This document shows, piece after piece, positions 33,279 to 44,400 of a DNA stretch of 64,000 nucleotides. Each line of letters begins with the position of its first letter. Position 1 is the first letter of the stretch. The notes beneath the pieces were generated by a model that saw nothing but the letters and a program-made list of their open reading frames with translations, had not been told where the DNA came from and ran no database searches. Both the position numbers and the translations under genes were made by a program. Location: contig CM064713.1 in assembly GCA_032717465.1 (NCBI GenBank), positions 5,937,001-6,001,000 of the forward strand, in the 5' to 3' direction. Source of the DNA: Coenobita brevimanus (Eukaryota > Arthropoda > Malacostraca > Decapoda > Coenobitidae).

Positions 33279-33549
33279 CTGCTGTTGACGTATTTGTTGC
33301 ACTTCCACACCAGCACTGCGGCTCCACTTCAACGCTGCAGTCCCACGCTGACGCCGCACGCAACGCCGACACAGTAGGCCCCAACGACGACCCAGCCCTA
33401 ACGCCGACCCAACGACCTTCACGCCGACACAACGACCTCCACGCCGACACAGCGACCTCCACGCCGACACAGCGACCTCCACGCCGACCCAACGACCTTC
33501 ACGCCGACACAACACCCCCACGTCGAAGCCACAGGTTCCGCCCCTCGTC
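33279..33549 (+). CDS. Candidate exon with an 18-19-bp internal repeat
   Basis: The acceptor TTATTTCTTACCATTGCAG resembles that of the exon at 32794, suggesting related intron ends. The donor CGTC|GTAGGC has GT at 33550. Only the frame starting at 33281 is open throughout; it encodes Thr/Pro/Arg/His-rich repeats such as NDLHADTATSTPTQRPPRR. Tandem CGACCTCCACGCCGACAC units fill 33400-33510. The product is unknown. Confidence 0.3.
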
Positions 33550-33934
33550 GTAGGCTCGTCGTCTCCATCAGTCTAAGATTAACACAGTCACAGCAACAGT
33601 TCTCAGTTATAATTCTCCATCAGTTGTCTTAATTCAGTATATGTTAGTGATAGCATAGTGACGTTCCCATGAGATTAGATTTCTTTAATACCTCTTCCTT
33701 CACGATTTGTTTTTGCATAATTGTGCCATCTTCCTATAAATTTTGTCCAGTATCTACACAATGCCTACGTTAAGTAAAAGAGTAACATTTAGCACCTACA
33801 AGTAACTTGATGCTATAGCCTGTTTTCACCTGCCTTTACCACTCACACCTTTACTGGTATGTGTAATATATTAACTATTTCATTATTATGTCGTGGCTAC
33901 ATGAGATTCGATGGACTTACGCTAAAAGGTAGGA
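33550..33934. other. Spacer or intron
   Basis: Nothing recognisable was found between the candidate exon and the SINE. Confidence 0.3.
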
Positions 33935-34275
33935 TTTTTTTTTTTTTTTTTTATGTGTACGATTCTGGGCATAGGCTTCACAGCTTGCTCTCAAGGCCCA
34001 GTAGTCCTCCTACATGCCATACACCTCTACATGTCACCACTTCGACGCTAACACCCATCGTTCATATTGAATACATAGTTGGGCTGTCTCATACAGGACT
34101 GGTGAATTGGTATTAGCGGGGGTATTTTTTCGACATGTCTTCTGGTAGATCTGTAAAGACTGATTTTATGAAATTCAGATCCTTAAGCTGTTCCCTGCCC
34201 CAGCAGAGATTTGAACCAGGGTCCGGTAGGACTGCAGGCCACCTCTCTACCGACTGAGCCCCCGCCTCCCCTTGA
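33935..34275 (-). mobile_element. tRNA-derived SINE
   Basis: On the minus strand the element opens with a tRNA-like head: GGGGCTCAGTCGGTAGAG (A-box region, near 34262-34245) and, about 35 bases on, GGTTCAAATCT (B box, 34217-34207). A non-tRNA body of about 240 bp follows and ends in an 18-base poly(A) tail (plus-strand T-run 33935-33952). The head is a fair but not functional tRNA fold. RNA polymerase III would transcribe it from the internal boxes. No clear target duplication was found. Confidence 0.65.
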
Positions 34276-34494
34276 TTATTAGTCAAAGTCTCCAGTCTTA
34301 TTACACTTTGCTATCCACTGAGCATGAAGAGATTATGGATAATTGTCAGGTTAGGGTAAACGGACTGGAGATACCCTACTGAGCTAACGAGAATACGGTC
34401 ACAAGGGAAAGGTTGCCAACAGCTTACACGCCAGCATCCCGTTGATGTAGTAGCTCGTTCCCTCGTGGGTCTTATCTCCTCGCCCCCTCGCTCC

Positions 34495-34660
34495 TCTGCC
34501 CGTCCGTCCTCGTCCCCTCACCCGTCCTCGCTCCTCCATCCGTCCTCGGTCTTCCATCCCTCCGTCCTTGCTCCTCCATCCGTCCTCGGTCTTCCATCCC
34601 TCCGTCCTCGCTCCCTCGCTCGTCCGTCCTGCTCCATCACCCCTTCTCCCGTCCTCGCTC
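34495..34660. repeat. Pyrimidine-rich minisatellite
   Basis: A tandem unit of about 40 bp containing CTCCATCCGTCCTCGG and TCTTCCATCCCTCCGTC, two to three copies with shorter partial units around them. The Pro/Ser-rich frames across it are not taken as genes. Confidence 0.75.
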
Positions 34661-34929
34661 CCTCTCAGCACATCGGGTTCAGGGAAGCTACGTGGTCGAC
34701 GATGCATCTCCGCTCTTCTGTGTTCGCCTGTCAAAAAAACAATTATCAAAACCTAATCTGCTTTTAATGCTGTCTTATATCAAAGTAAGCCCACATATAC
34801 AGGTTTAGGAAGAAAAAATATGTACATTAGGTGTTTAGCTCTTTACTCTTCAAAATTAATATTCAGCCATTATTCAAAATTGAATTTTCTGTCATGTGTT
34901 ACATTTGGCTAATTTCAATTCCATTTCAG

Positions 34930-35134
34930 GATAATCCAGTTACCTGTCTCATCGCTGAAGTTGCTGCTGCTGCTGCTGCTGTTACTGATGACGACGAGGA
35001 CAACGATGATGATGCTGATGCTGTCGCTCCTCCGTTGGTGGTGTATCGCCGCTCAGACAAACTCGTGTCCAACAGCCAACAACGACAACCACAGACATGT
35101 CCGGCCGGACAACCATACAACCAACATCAACGAA
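34930..35134 (+). CDS. Candidate exon with Ala run and Asp-rich tract
   Basis: The acceptor AATTCCATTTCAG and the donor CGAA|GTAAGC flank 205 bp, open in phase 0 for 68 codons with one base left over. The peptide has an Ala run (EVAAAAAAV), an acidic tract (DDDEDNDDDADA) and a Gln/Asn/Pro-rich end. It is the best splice-signal pair among the islands from 27 to 35 kb. No known domain. It may belong to the same transcript as the upstream candidates, though the joins cannot all be phased. Confidence 0.4.
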
Positions 35135-36136
35135 GTAAGCTAATAGATGACCTAAGTGTACCACGCCTAACTTTACCCGGCCTAGAAAGCCAACCTAGAT
35201 TACCATAACTCTGCTGCCTAACCCACCTAAGCTTGCCCCATGACCCTCCCTGCTCCTGGCTACCCCCCACCCCCACCCCAGCCTGCCCTCCACCCTACCA
35301 TCACTACACACCAGCGCGTCAACCTGTGGGGAAAAGATTAGACCATATAAGTATAAAAGATTAGTACATGTTAAGATTTGAAATTAATGCAATTAAAGGA
35401 TTAATTAAGCGCGTTGAGTTTACACAAGGTTGTTCATATCAGAGATATACATTTGCAACAACGATCATCACAAATTTATTCTCAATAATAGTAGCAAACT
35501 AAAAAAATTATTGCATATACCTGTTGCTGACGCTGCTGTGTTGACCCTTCAGTACGATGACGCCTGTATAATTGTATTCTGGCTGCCTCTGACGGATTTA
35601 TTCAGATCAAGAAGGGTGTCCAACAGAAGGAATTAAAAGCAGCCTCCATCCATCCATTTTGGTGCTGGAGAGGGACACCATATGGTGGCACTGATAGTAC
35701 CAAAAGGATGGTGGGCTGCAGGACGGGTAACTTCAGCATCAGTTCAGTGGTTCATACATGCATTTCTCGTACTGAAGGTGTTAATTCTTGCTTGACATTC
35801 ACTCCTCACTGCTGCTGAACATTGTGCCAGTGAGCGAAGTAGAGCCTGGAAAAAAAATGCAGTGTTTAGCTAATTTGTGGAGACGAAGATTGAGGCGAAA
35901 TACGAATATGTCATATATCTTACTGAGACTTATTTAGCCATAGCATTTTCTATTTCTTCCACTGAGCTTGGTGACAGAGGAAGTAAAAGAACGATATTGT
36001 GGACCAGATTAATGAGAGAACTGATATAAAAATGACCCAGAAATCAGGGTATTATTGCCAATTATTACAGTCAAGCCCGTCGGGTATTCCAGCCTTTCCT
36101 ATGACAAACTCCTCAAATTAGAAGAGGGAGGGGGTC
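35135..36136. other. Intron or intergenic sequence
   Basis: No supported gene. A short C-rich stretch lies at 35225-35300. Confidence 0.3.
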
Positions 36137-37890
36137 TTTTTTTTTTTTTTTTTATGCAAGTAAGAAGGAACCAAAGGCCATGAGCCCGCAGTAACAGTTC
36201 CCTCCAAGAGCAAAATACAATAGAAAGCCAAATTCAAGATCCGATCATTTTGAGATGCCTGGACACACTGCGTTTGAAAGACTGGAGATCATAGGCAGCA
36301 GGAAATACAGACAGAGAGAGACAATTCCAGAGTTGACCTGTTGCATAAGTGAAAGACTGGGAGTAACGGTTAACTCTTGCATTAGAGAGTTGGACAGAAA
36401 AGGGATGAGAGTTTGCTCCCAGACGGGTGCTACGCGCCCGTCGTAGAGGTGGAGGAATGCAAGCAGACAGTTCAGAGGAGCAGTGACCATTAAAGTAGCG
36501 ATAGAAAAGAGATAAAGATGCAACAGTGCGGCGAAGAGACAGAGGTTGAAGGGAGTCAGTAAGAGGAGGAGAGTTGAGACGAAAAGCCTTTGACTCCACC
36601 CTATTGAGAAGAGCTGTATGTGGGGAGCCTCCCCACACATGAGAGTTGTACTCCACACAGGGGCGGATAAAACCCCTGTATAGAGTCAACAATTGTGCAG
36701 GGGTAAAGAAAGAGCGGAGTCGGCTTAGCACACCCAATCTCTTGGAAGCAGATTTTACAAGAGATGTAATATGATCTTTCCAAGATAAGTCCCGAGTAAA
36801 TGAAACCCCAACATGTTCAAGGATGATGCAGGATTAAACTGAATATTATTAAACATTAATGGGTATACCTGTGGAAGATTTTGTCGGGTTGATAGGTGTA
36901 AGAACTGAGTCTTAGATGCATTAAAAACAACCATATTATTTTTACCCCAGGCAGAGATACGAGCCAAGTCAGACATTAGGTGTGCCATAGCCTCATCCCT
37001 TGTTTGTTGAAGTAACTGTTGAGATGGGCGTTGCGAGAACCGAATGGAAAGGTGAAGGGTGGAGTCATCAGCGTATGAGTGGATAGGGTTAGATATACAG
37101 CATAGAAGATCATTGATGAATAAAAGGAAGAGAGTTGGTGATAGGACAGAGCCCTGAGGAACACCACTGTTGATAGATCTAGGAGAAGAACGATGGCCGT
37201 CTACAACAGCGGCTATAGAACGACCAGAAAGGAAGCTAGCGATGAAGGCACAGATAGAAGGATAGAAACCGTAGGAGGGCAGTTTGGAAATTAAAGATTT
37301 ATGCCAGACTTGATCGAAAGCCTTTGAGATGTCAAGTGCAATGGCAAAGCTTTCGCCAAAGTCCCGAAAGGAGGATGACCAGGAGTCTGAAAGGTAGGTG
37401 AGAAGATCGCCAGTGGAGCGTCCCTGACGGAACCCGTACTGACGATCGGAAAGAAGGTTGTGATAGGAAAGATGCCTTAAAATTTTTCTATTGAGAATTG
37501 ACTCGAAAACTTTTGAAATACAGGACGTTAAAGCAATTGGACGACAGTTGGAGGGTTGGGAGTGGTCACCCTTCTTTGGGACTGGCTGAATGAGAGCAAA
37601 CTTCCAGCAAGAAGGAAAGGTACAAGTTGACAGACAAAGGCGAAAGAGTTTGCCTAGGCAGGGTGTAAGCACAGAAGCACAGTTCTTGAGAGCAACAGGA
37701 GGGACCCCATCAGGCCCATATGCCTTGTTAGTACTGAGGCCAGTGATGGCAGAAAATACATCAGCTGAAGAAATTTTAATGTCAGCAATGAGGAAGTCAG
37801 AGGGGGGAAGTGATGGAGGAACAGCACCGGAATCGTCTAAGGTGGAATTGGAGGAGAAAGTGTGTCTCTATGACATATCCTTCGCAAATG
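36137..37890 (-). mobile_element. 5'-truncated Jockey-superfamily LINE
   Basis: A minus-strand LINE fragment covering most of the RT and the C-terminus. It ends in a poly(A) tail seen as a 17-base T-run at 36137-36153. The upstream part (endonuclease and any ORF1) is missing, which is typical of 5' truncation. The sequence is unrelated to the other three LINE families here by eye. Confidence 0.78.
36234..37880 (-). pseudogene. Reverse transcriptase, frameshifted
   Basis: From about 37870 the frame reads through RT motifs KAYGPDGVPP, NCRPIALTSCISKVFE, YGFRQGRSTGD, ALDISKAFDQVWH, SGVPQGSVLSPTLF and the catalytic SYADDST. It loses frame near 36810-36820, shortly after the SLNMLG motif. The other frame then carries the C-terminal region (FRPCVEYNSHVWGG type) to the stop at 36234. 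One single-base frameshift separates the two parts. There is no RNase H. Confidence 0.82.
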
Positions 37891-37904
37891 TGTCTTAGGT
37901 TAGG

Positions 37905-37955
37905 GGTTAAGTTTGATTACGTTAGGTCAGGTTAGGTTACGTTAGGTTAATTTAA
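37905..37955. repeat. Degenerate TTAGG-like pentamers
   Basis: A short run of GGTTAGGTTACGTTAGGTTA-type sequence, directly upstream (in element terms) of the truncated LINE. It resembles the arthropod telomere repeat TTAGG but is short and impure. Confidence 0.5.
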
Positions 37956-37974
37956 TAAAAAAAAAAATAAAAAG

Positions 37975-38215
37975 GCGAGAATTAGCCTCAAATCCATTCG
38001 AAATATGGGTAAATTCTGCCCCTAGTGAAAAAAAAATGAAAAAACTAATCTCGGTCGATTTCAAGGCTTTTATTTCGTATTTGACTTCAACCCCAAATAG
38101 GGGTTAGGCATCACTAGTGGTGGAAATTAATCTAAATCATTCGAAACAGGGGTAAATCCTACCCCTAGTGAAAGAAAAAAAAAATGAAAATACCCCGATT
38201 GTAATAAACGACATA
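37975..38215. repeat. Two diverged copies of a ~140-bp repeat
   Basis: GAATTAGCCTCAAATCCATTCG at 37980 onward and a related copy near 38128 share CATTCGAAA, GGGTAAAT, CCCCTAGTGAAA and an A-rich tract with the same spacing of about 142 bp. AACCCCAAATAGGGGTTAGG between them is itself a short inverted repeat. Confidence 0.55.
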
Positions 38216-39690
38216 AAATCCGAAATCAGTTTTAATCTCTTCAGTTCTATGACAGTCTTTTTGTTTGGAGCATGCTGGCTTCAGACGATTTTATTGAACA
38301 TAGGACTTGTAATAGTGAAGGGGTTAAGGCTGTATCAGACCTTACTAGACCAAAAATTCTCTAAGCTGATTGAAAGAGTTTGGAAATAGCGGGAATAATA
38401 GGCAAAATACACCATCTTAAAGGGAAGCATGTCAGTGGCAGCAATTGATCCTGTAATAAACCCTTCCAGTCTGATATCAGGCAACCTCCAGACTATTTTA
38501 TTCAGCTTAAGGGATCTCGTAGTTAAAGGATTAATGAAGGCTGTGTCTAACCTCTCCAGTTCGAAAAAAATAATCCCCATATTTTGAAAACATATCCTTA
38601 GTTACAGCAAATTACCCATAATTCTTTTAATTCGTAAAAATAAGGTAAATGCGGCTGTCTTCAGATGCGAGGAATAAAATCGGATAATTCGTCATCGGTT
38701 CACTGGGGTTAACGGGAGGATTTAGTCACGATCAGACACCAACATACGTGGCCTATTGCCAGTCTTACTGTTTGTGGCAGAGTAGCAAAAATTCTTACTG
38801 TAAAATTATGTATATTAAAAATGAATTAGGCAGACAGCAGGCAGTAATGAGGACAAGAGTCTTGGAGTTGGCAGCATTGATATTTCACTAAGTTGAAAAT
38901 ACAGTCTGCCGGCTTCCTTCACCTCACTGGAAGACATATTGCAAAGACCGGTAAAATTCCAAAGAATATCTGGCTATTTCTTTAAAAAATATATATATAT
39001 AAATTAAATTCGAGTTTCTTTTCCCCCGAAAGCCACCAAAAACTTGGAAAATACGTCACGCTTGAAATAATACACTTTTAAATCCCTTAATAGACCTGAA
39101 ATGGATAAGAAAAATCGCCAGTCATCAGCTGGGCGGGTGGAGCCAGGAGGTCCGTCCTGTAGGGCGTCTGGGGTTCAAATGAGAGGCAGTGGTCGCCGCC
39201 ATAACGTCATCAGCTTGGTTAGTTCACCGCACCGCCACCAGAACCACTCCCGCCTACCCAGCACCACCGCAGCTTGTTTTCCGCCATTTTAAGGTCAGTT
39301 TATGCTATTATTACTACTTCTAGTGCTACATTCCTATATTTTTTTTCGTAGAATTAATACAGTTGACTTAGATCTCCTGCAAATCATATCCTGGGTTAAA
39401 TAATGGAATTATATATTGCCTTGAAACCAGTGTTACGAGTCGAACTCCATCCTGTACACTTTTCCATACGTATGTCAATTCCCAAGCTCATGATTCTTCT
39501 TTCTGTATTATTTGCTGTTGAATATGCCCTACCAAATTACTGATACTAAGTTAAACAGATAAAGTTAATAAGCTTCTTTTCACCTTATTCTTCGAAGCTT
39601 CATATTTGGATCGTTATCTTGGTACTGTTTTACTCTCTTGATCTCCATTCCTAACTCTGTATAAAACTAGGCAATAAGAGCATATGTCTA
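38216..39690. other. Unannotated sequence before the I-like LINE
   Basis: AT-rich, without a supported gene. A 63-codon ORF at 39101-39292 ends at a possible donor (TTAAG|GTCAGT), but its stop lies within the motif, so I do not call it. Confidence 0.35.
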
Positions 39691-39698
39691 GCGGGGGG

Positions 39699-39732
39699 AC
39701 TTTGATGCATGGTCGCGGAGTGATCAGACGTG
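39699..39732 (+). promoter_or_regulatory. Internal promoter of LINE copy 1 (start A and DPE)
   Basis: AGACGTG begins at 39726, exactly +28 if A39699 is +1. This matches the RGWCGTG downstream element known from Drosophila LINE promoters. Copy 2 has the same spacing. Confidence 0.55.
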
Positions 39733-40082
39733 TTTCTCTGGCTCTCCTCTAGCTGCAGGGTTGCCTCACCGGCTTTAGCTTTTTCTTTTTTCGCCACTAG
39801 GGCGTTTTTCAATAAAGTTAGGTTAGCTAGAACTAATTTTCCTCCCTGGCCTTAGTAGATATAGTAGGTGTCTATATCTAATTTCTGAGATTGCCTTTGC
39901 TTACTCACCTCTGGAGTGTACCCCCCACTGATCGCTCTGGGGTGTGAGATACACACGGGCGCGTCCTCCCGAGAGTGGTTTGAGAGGGTAATCTCAGACT
40001 AGGTGTTTTTTCCCCGGGCAATTTATCCCTTGGTTGTTTTTCTCTTTCTTCCCACTTCCCCCTTCCGGGGGAAGTGGTAGCT

Positions 40083-41414
40083 ATGATGGACCCCCCTACT
40101 GCCTCCTCCCCCTTTAGGGGGGGAGGTAGTCCTGACGACACTCCGACCGTTACTGACCGGCCCCAGACTGACGGACGCCAGACTCGTTCCCCGCTTGACA
40201 TCCCTGTAAATAACGCGACCTTTGTAACTCTTCATGCGCTAGGTTCTACTCCCCTGTCCAGACTCAATCCCTTCATTGTCAAGAAGGTGATTGACCACTG
40301 TGCGGGAGAGGTGGAACAAGTAAAAAAACTTGGAAATGGAGACCTCCTAGTAAAGACATTCAATTCTGCTCAGGTGAAAGACTTGCTAAAGCTGCGTAAG
40401 TTTCACTGTCATGATATCGAGGCCAAGATCCCAACATCCATGAATTCCTGCAAGGGTGTTATCACTTGCAGGGATCTCATGGTGATGAGTGAGGAAGAAA
40501 TCATACAGGAACTTGCTCATCAGGATGTAATTGATGCCAAATTCATCACTCGTTATCAGGAAGGTGTACGGACGAAGACAGCCACAGTTATCCTCACTTT
40601 TGGCAAAGTTTTGCTACCTACAAATGTCAAAGTAGGATATGAAATTGTAAATGTAAGACCGTACATCCCGAATCCCCTTCGTTGTTCAAAATGTCAGCTC
40701 TATGGACATCATGAAAAGGCTTGTCGGGCTTCCAACATCGTGTGTGGCAAGTGTGCGGCTGTAGGTCACTCTGCTGACAACTGTACATCCGAGACTGAGT
40801 GCTGCTTTCACTGTAAGGATGCTCACTCCACTTCCTCGAGGGTTTGTCCCAAGTGGAAGGAGGAGAAAGAGGTCTGCACAGTGAAAGCGACTGAGGGCAT
40901 ATCCTTTTACGATGCTAGGAAGAAGGTGAAGGAGTTGCATGCAACTCCCAAGCCTAATGTCTCCTATGCATCGGCGGTTGTGTCCCGTCCCGTGATGTGC
41001 ACTGTGGAGAGACAGACTGACCTTACCTTCGCTCCACATGCCACATGCCCTACCTCTAAGTCTAGACCCCCTGTACATTCCAACTCTCTTACTGACATCC
41101 CTGTCGCCACTTCTTACTCTCAGGCTGCTGCTGCTCCTTCGCAGTCGGTGCGGCAAAAATCGAAGCCCGACAAGTCTGATAAGATTAATCTGACCACCCT
41201 CACAAAATAGTCTCGTCCTCACGTTCTTCCAGTTCCCACTCCAGCGAGGGAGAGGAAGGTTAGCTCTTCCTCGGGGGAGTCTGGGAACCTCTTAATTGAC
41301 GATAATATGGAGGTTTCCATGAACAAGCACCGGGATAGGTCCCCCGGTAGTCGCTCGCCTTCTGGCAGGCGACAAAAAAAGACGAAGCACACTGGCCCCC
41401 AACGAAAATCTTAA
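40083..41414 (+). pseudogene. I-like LINE ORF1 (gag-like), one nonsense codon
   Basis: Starts at ATGATGGAC (40083) and is interrupted by TAG at 41208-41210. It stays open in frame to the natural TAA at 41412-41414. Three zinc knuckles lie in series: CSKCQLYGHHEKAC, CGKCAAVGHSADNC and CFHCKDAHSTSSRVC. They sit within a basic region after an RRM-like N-terminal half (FIVKKVIDHCAGEVEQVKKL). The protein coats LINE RNA. It is only about 80% identical to the ORF1 of copy 2 although ORF2 is nearly identical. The tail (Ser/Lys/Arg-rich, HRDRSPGS) lies after the nonsense codon. Confidence 0.85.
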
Positions 41415-44400
41415 ACCGCCGCTTTCACTATACTACAGTGGAATTGTAGAAGTATTGGGAATAAGTTACACAATATAGCAATCTTGCTTTCTATACATAG
41501 GCCAGACGTTGTTTGTTTACAGGAGACGCGCCTGGAGGATCACCCTGATCCTCCACAGTTCAAACACTACCACTCGTATAGAAGATATGAAAGTCACGGA
41601 GTAGCCATATACACACATAAATCACACCCACAAACGGAAGTGATTCTAAATTCTACTCTGGAAGCTGTCGCGTGCAGAGTAAAATTTAATAACACGTATC
41701 TGTCTATTTGCTCTCTGTACTGTCCTCCACATGGCCCCATTGATAGTGATGCTTTAAATTCACTAGTTGAACATCTCCCTGGGAATAAGTTAGTGTTGGG
41801 CGATTTTAACGCCCATCACTATCAATGGGGTAGCTTGAGGATCGATGGTCGTGGGGAGCAAGTAGCCGACCTAATACTACAGTCCAACCTCTGTCTTCTG
41901 AACGATGGTAGAGCGACTCGTGTAGATGATCGTACTGGTAACTTTTCGGCCATTGACTTATCTTTGGCCTCCCCTGGTATACATCAAGATCTCTCATGGG
42001 ACCCTTACGACGACTCCTTGGGAAGTGATCATTTACCCATCTGTCTTTCTTATACACGCGACATCATTTCGGACCCTCCACCTCCAAAATTTAACTATAA
42101 GAAAGCAGATTGGGGATCCTTCTCAAGGATCGCCAATTTAGATATATCTGGGGAGACCATAGATGTTAAGGTCGAAAATATAACTACTTCCATATTACAC
42201 GCAGCTGAGGCTGCTATTCCCAAGACTTCTACAGTTCATGCGAAGCATAGAGCACATTGGTGGACGCCGGATTGCCGACAAGCATTAAGAAAACGCAATA
42301 GGAGATACAGGATTTTTGATAGTCAGCCCACTGAGAAAAATTTTATTGCATACAAACAGGCACGGGCTGAGGCAAGGAGAATAATAAGAAGGGCCAAACG
42401 TGACTCCTGGCGGTCCTTTGTGTCCACGGTGACTCGTACGACACCATTACGTAAAGTCTGGTCCACCATAATAATATTAAATAATAAAGGCCCATATTTC
42501 CCCATTACCACCTTGCAAATAAATAATAACATCTATGACGAGCCCGTGGACGTTGCTAACATCCTCGCCAGGAGTTTTTCTCATGTAAGTAGCTCAGCCA
42601 ATTATGACCCGCGTTTCTAACATCATAAACGCACGGCTGAGCTACAGATATTAGACTTTGCCACAGAAGACGTAGACTCCCCGTACAACCAAGAGTTTAC
42701 GCTAGATGAACTGCTCCTTGCCCTTAAATCCTGTAAAGACACCAGCCCTGGACCAGACACCATCACGTACGGTATGATCCAGCATCTTAATCAGGACAAC
42801 CTGATTAAGATGTTAGCATTGTACAATGAGATTTGGGCGTCTCGAACGTTCCCAAACTCATGGCACTTTGCGCACGTCATACCGATACCCAAAGAGGCTG
42901 GTCGTCTTATGAATCCCACTTCATTTCGTCCTATTGTGTTGACTTCTTGTCTATGTAAGGTCATGGAACGTATGGTTAACAATAGGCTTCTTTTTCTTTT
43001 AGAGTCGAAGAATTTGTTAAATGATCAACAATGTTGCTTCCGTAAATACAGAAGTTCACTAGATCATTTAATGAATTTGGAGCATTGTATTGCAGAGGCA
43101 TTTGCCAATAAAGAATTCATGATAGGGGTGTTCTTGGACATCCATAAAGCCTATGACATGACATGGCGACACGGTATACTAATGAAGCTCTATGCTTATG
43201 GTTTAAGAGGAAATTTGCCTGTTTTTATTTCAAATTTCTTAAGGGACAGAACTTTCTCTGTCAAATTGCCCCGTAACGTAACATCGGATATATTTATCCA
43301 GGAAAACGGGGTGCCGCAGGGAAGTGTGCTTAGTCCTACCTTATTTAGTATTATGATCAATGATATTCTGTCATCGGCTCCCATCCCGAGGAATCTTAAA
43401 TACTCACTCTACGCTGACGATTGTGCAATATGGCACTCTTCCCGTAATGCACAATTTTCGGCTGGGCGGATTCAGGCAGCCCTTGACTCCGTCCACCAAT
43501 GGGCCTTGCAGTGGGGATTTAAATTTTCCGTCCGTAAGTGTGCCGCTATAGTTTTCAATAATCGTAACGTACCTAATTTGTGCTTAACTTTGGATAATCA
43601 GGCGGTACCTTTTCAAAATTCTGTAAAATTTTTAGGAATACATTTTGATCGTGGAATGAATTTTAAACTTCACGTTAATACTTTGCTTGCTCGTTGTGAT
43701 AAACCGTTAAATGTCCTCAAGTACCTAGCGGGTACTACCTGGGGTGCCGACAGAAAATCTTTATTAATGGTGTATAAGTCCCTTATTCGATCGAAGCTAG
43801 ACTATGGCGCACAGGTGTATGGCTCGGCATCCGATGCCACTCTGAAAGGATTGGATGTGTTACAGAATAAACGTTTGCGAATGTGTCTTGGAGCTGTCCG
43901 GTGTACCTGTGTAGCTCGTATGGAAGTGGAGGCGAATGTGCCTCCCCTCCGTATTCGGCGTGACCACCTGGCGTTGTCCTACGGCATAAGGACATTAAGA
44001 AAAAGTAATATCGGCAATGTGGCCTGTACCCCCCTGCGTCAATACCACCACCTTCTGCGGGGGGTGCATCGGCCACTTGCCACTCGCCTCCACTTACTGA
44101 CTCAGGAGCTTGATGTGGACCCCAGTGACTGTGACAAGTTGGTGCTTAAAAATATAGCGCCTTGGGAGCCACCCGGCTTTACAGTCGATGTTACATGGCT
44201 CCCAGCACCAAAGGCCAAGGCGCCGGAGGCGGAGGTCCACCACTTGTTTCGTAACATCATTGTTCGTCACTTGGGGTCCCATCAATTGTACACCGACGGC
44301 TCCAAGTCGAGTGAATGTGTGGGTGCAAGTGTGTGGTTGACTGAATGTGCCCTCAGGTATCGGTTGCCGACTCATACATCTGTGTTTACTTCAGAACTTT

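Noticed and set aside
34190..34275. Functional tRNA gene
   Set aside because: A and B boxes are present, but the acceptor stem does not pair well and the sequence continues into a SINE body with poly(A).
39101..39292. Possible first exon of a host gene
   Set aside because: The donor overlaps the stop codon, no upstream promoter is seen and the peptide has no recognisable features.
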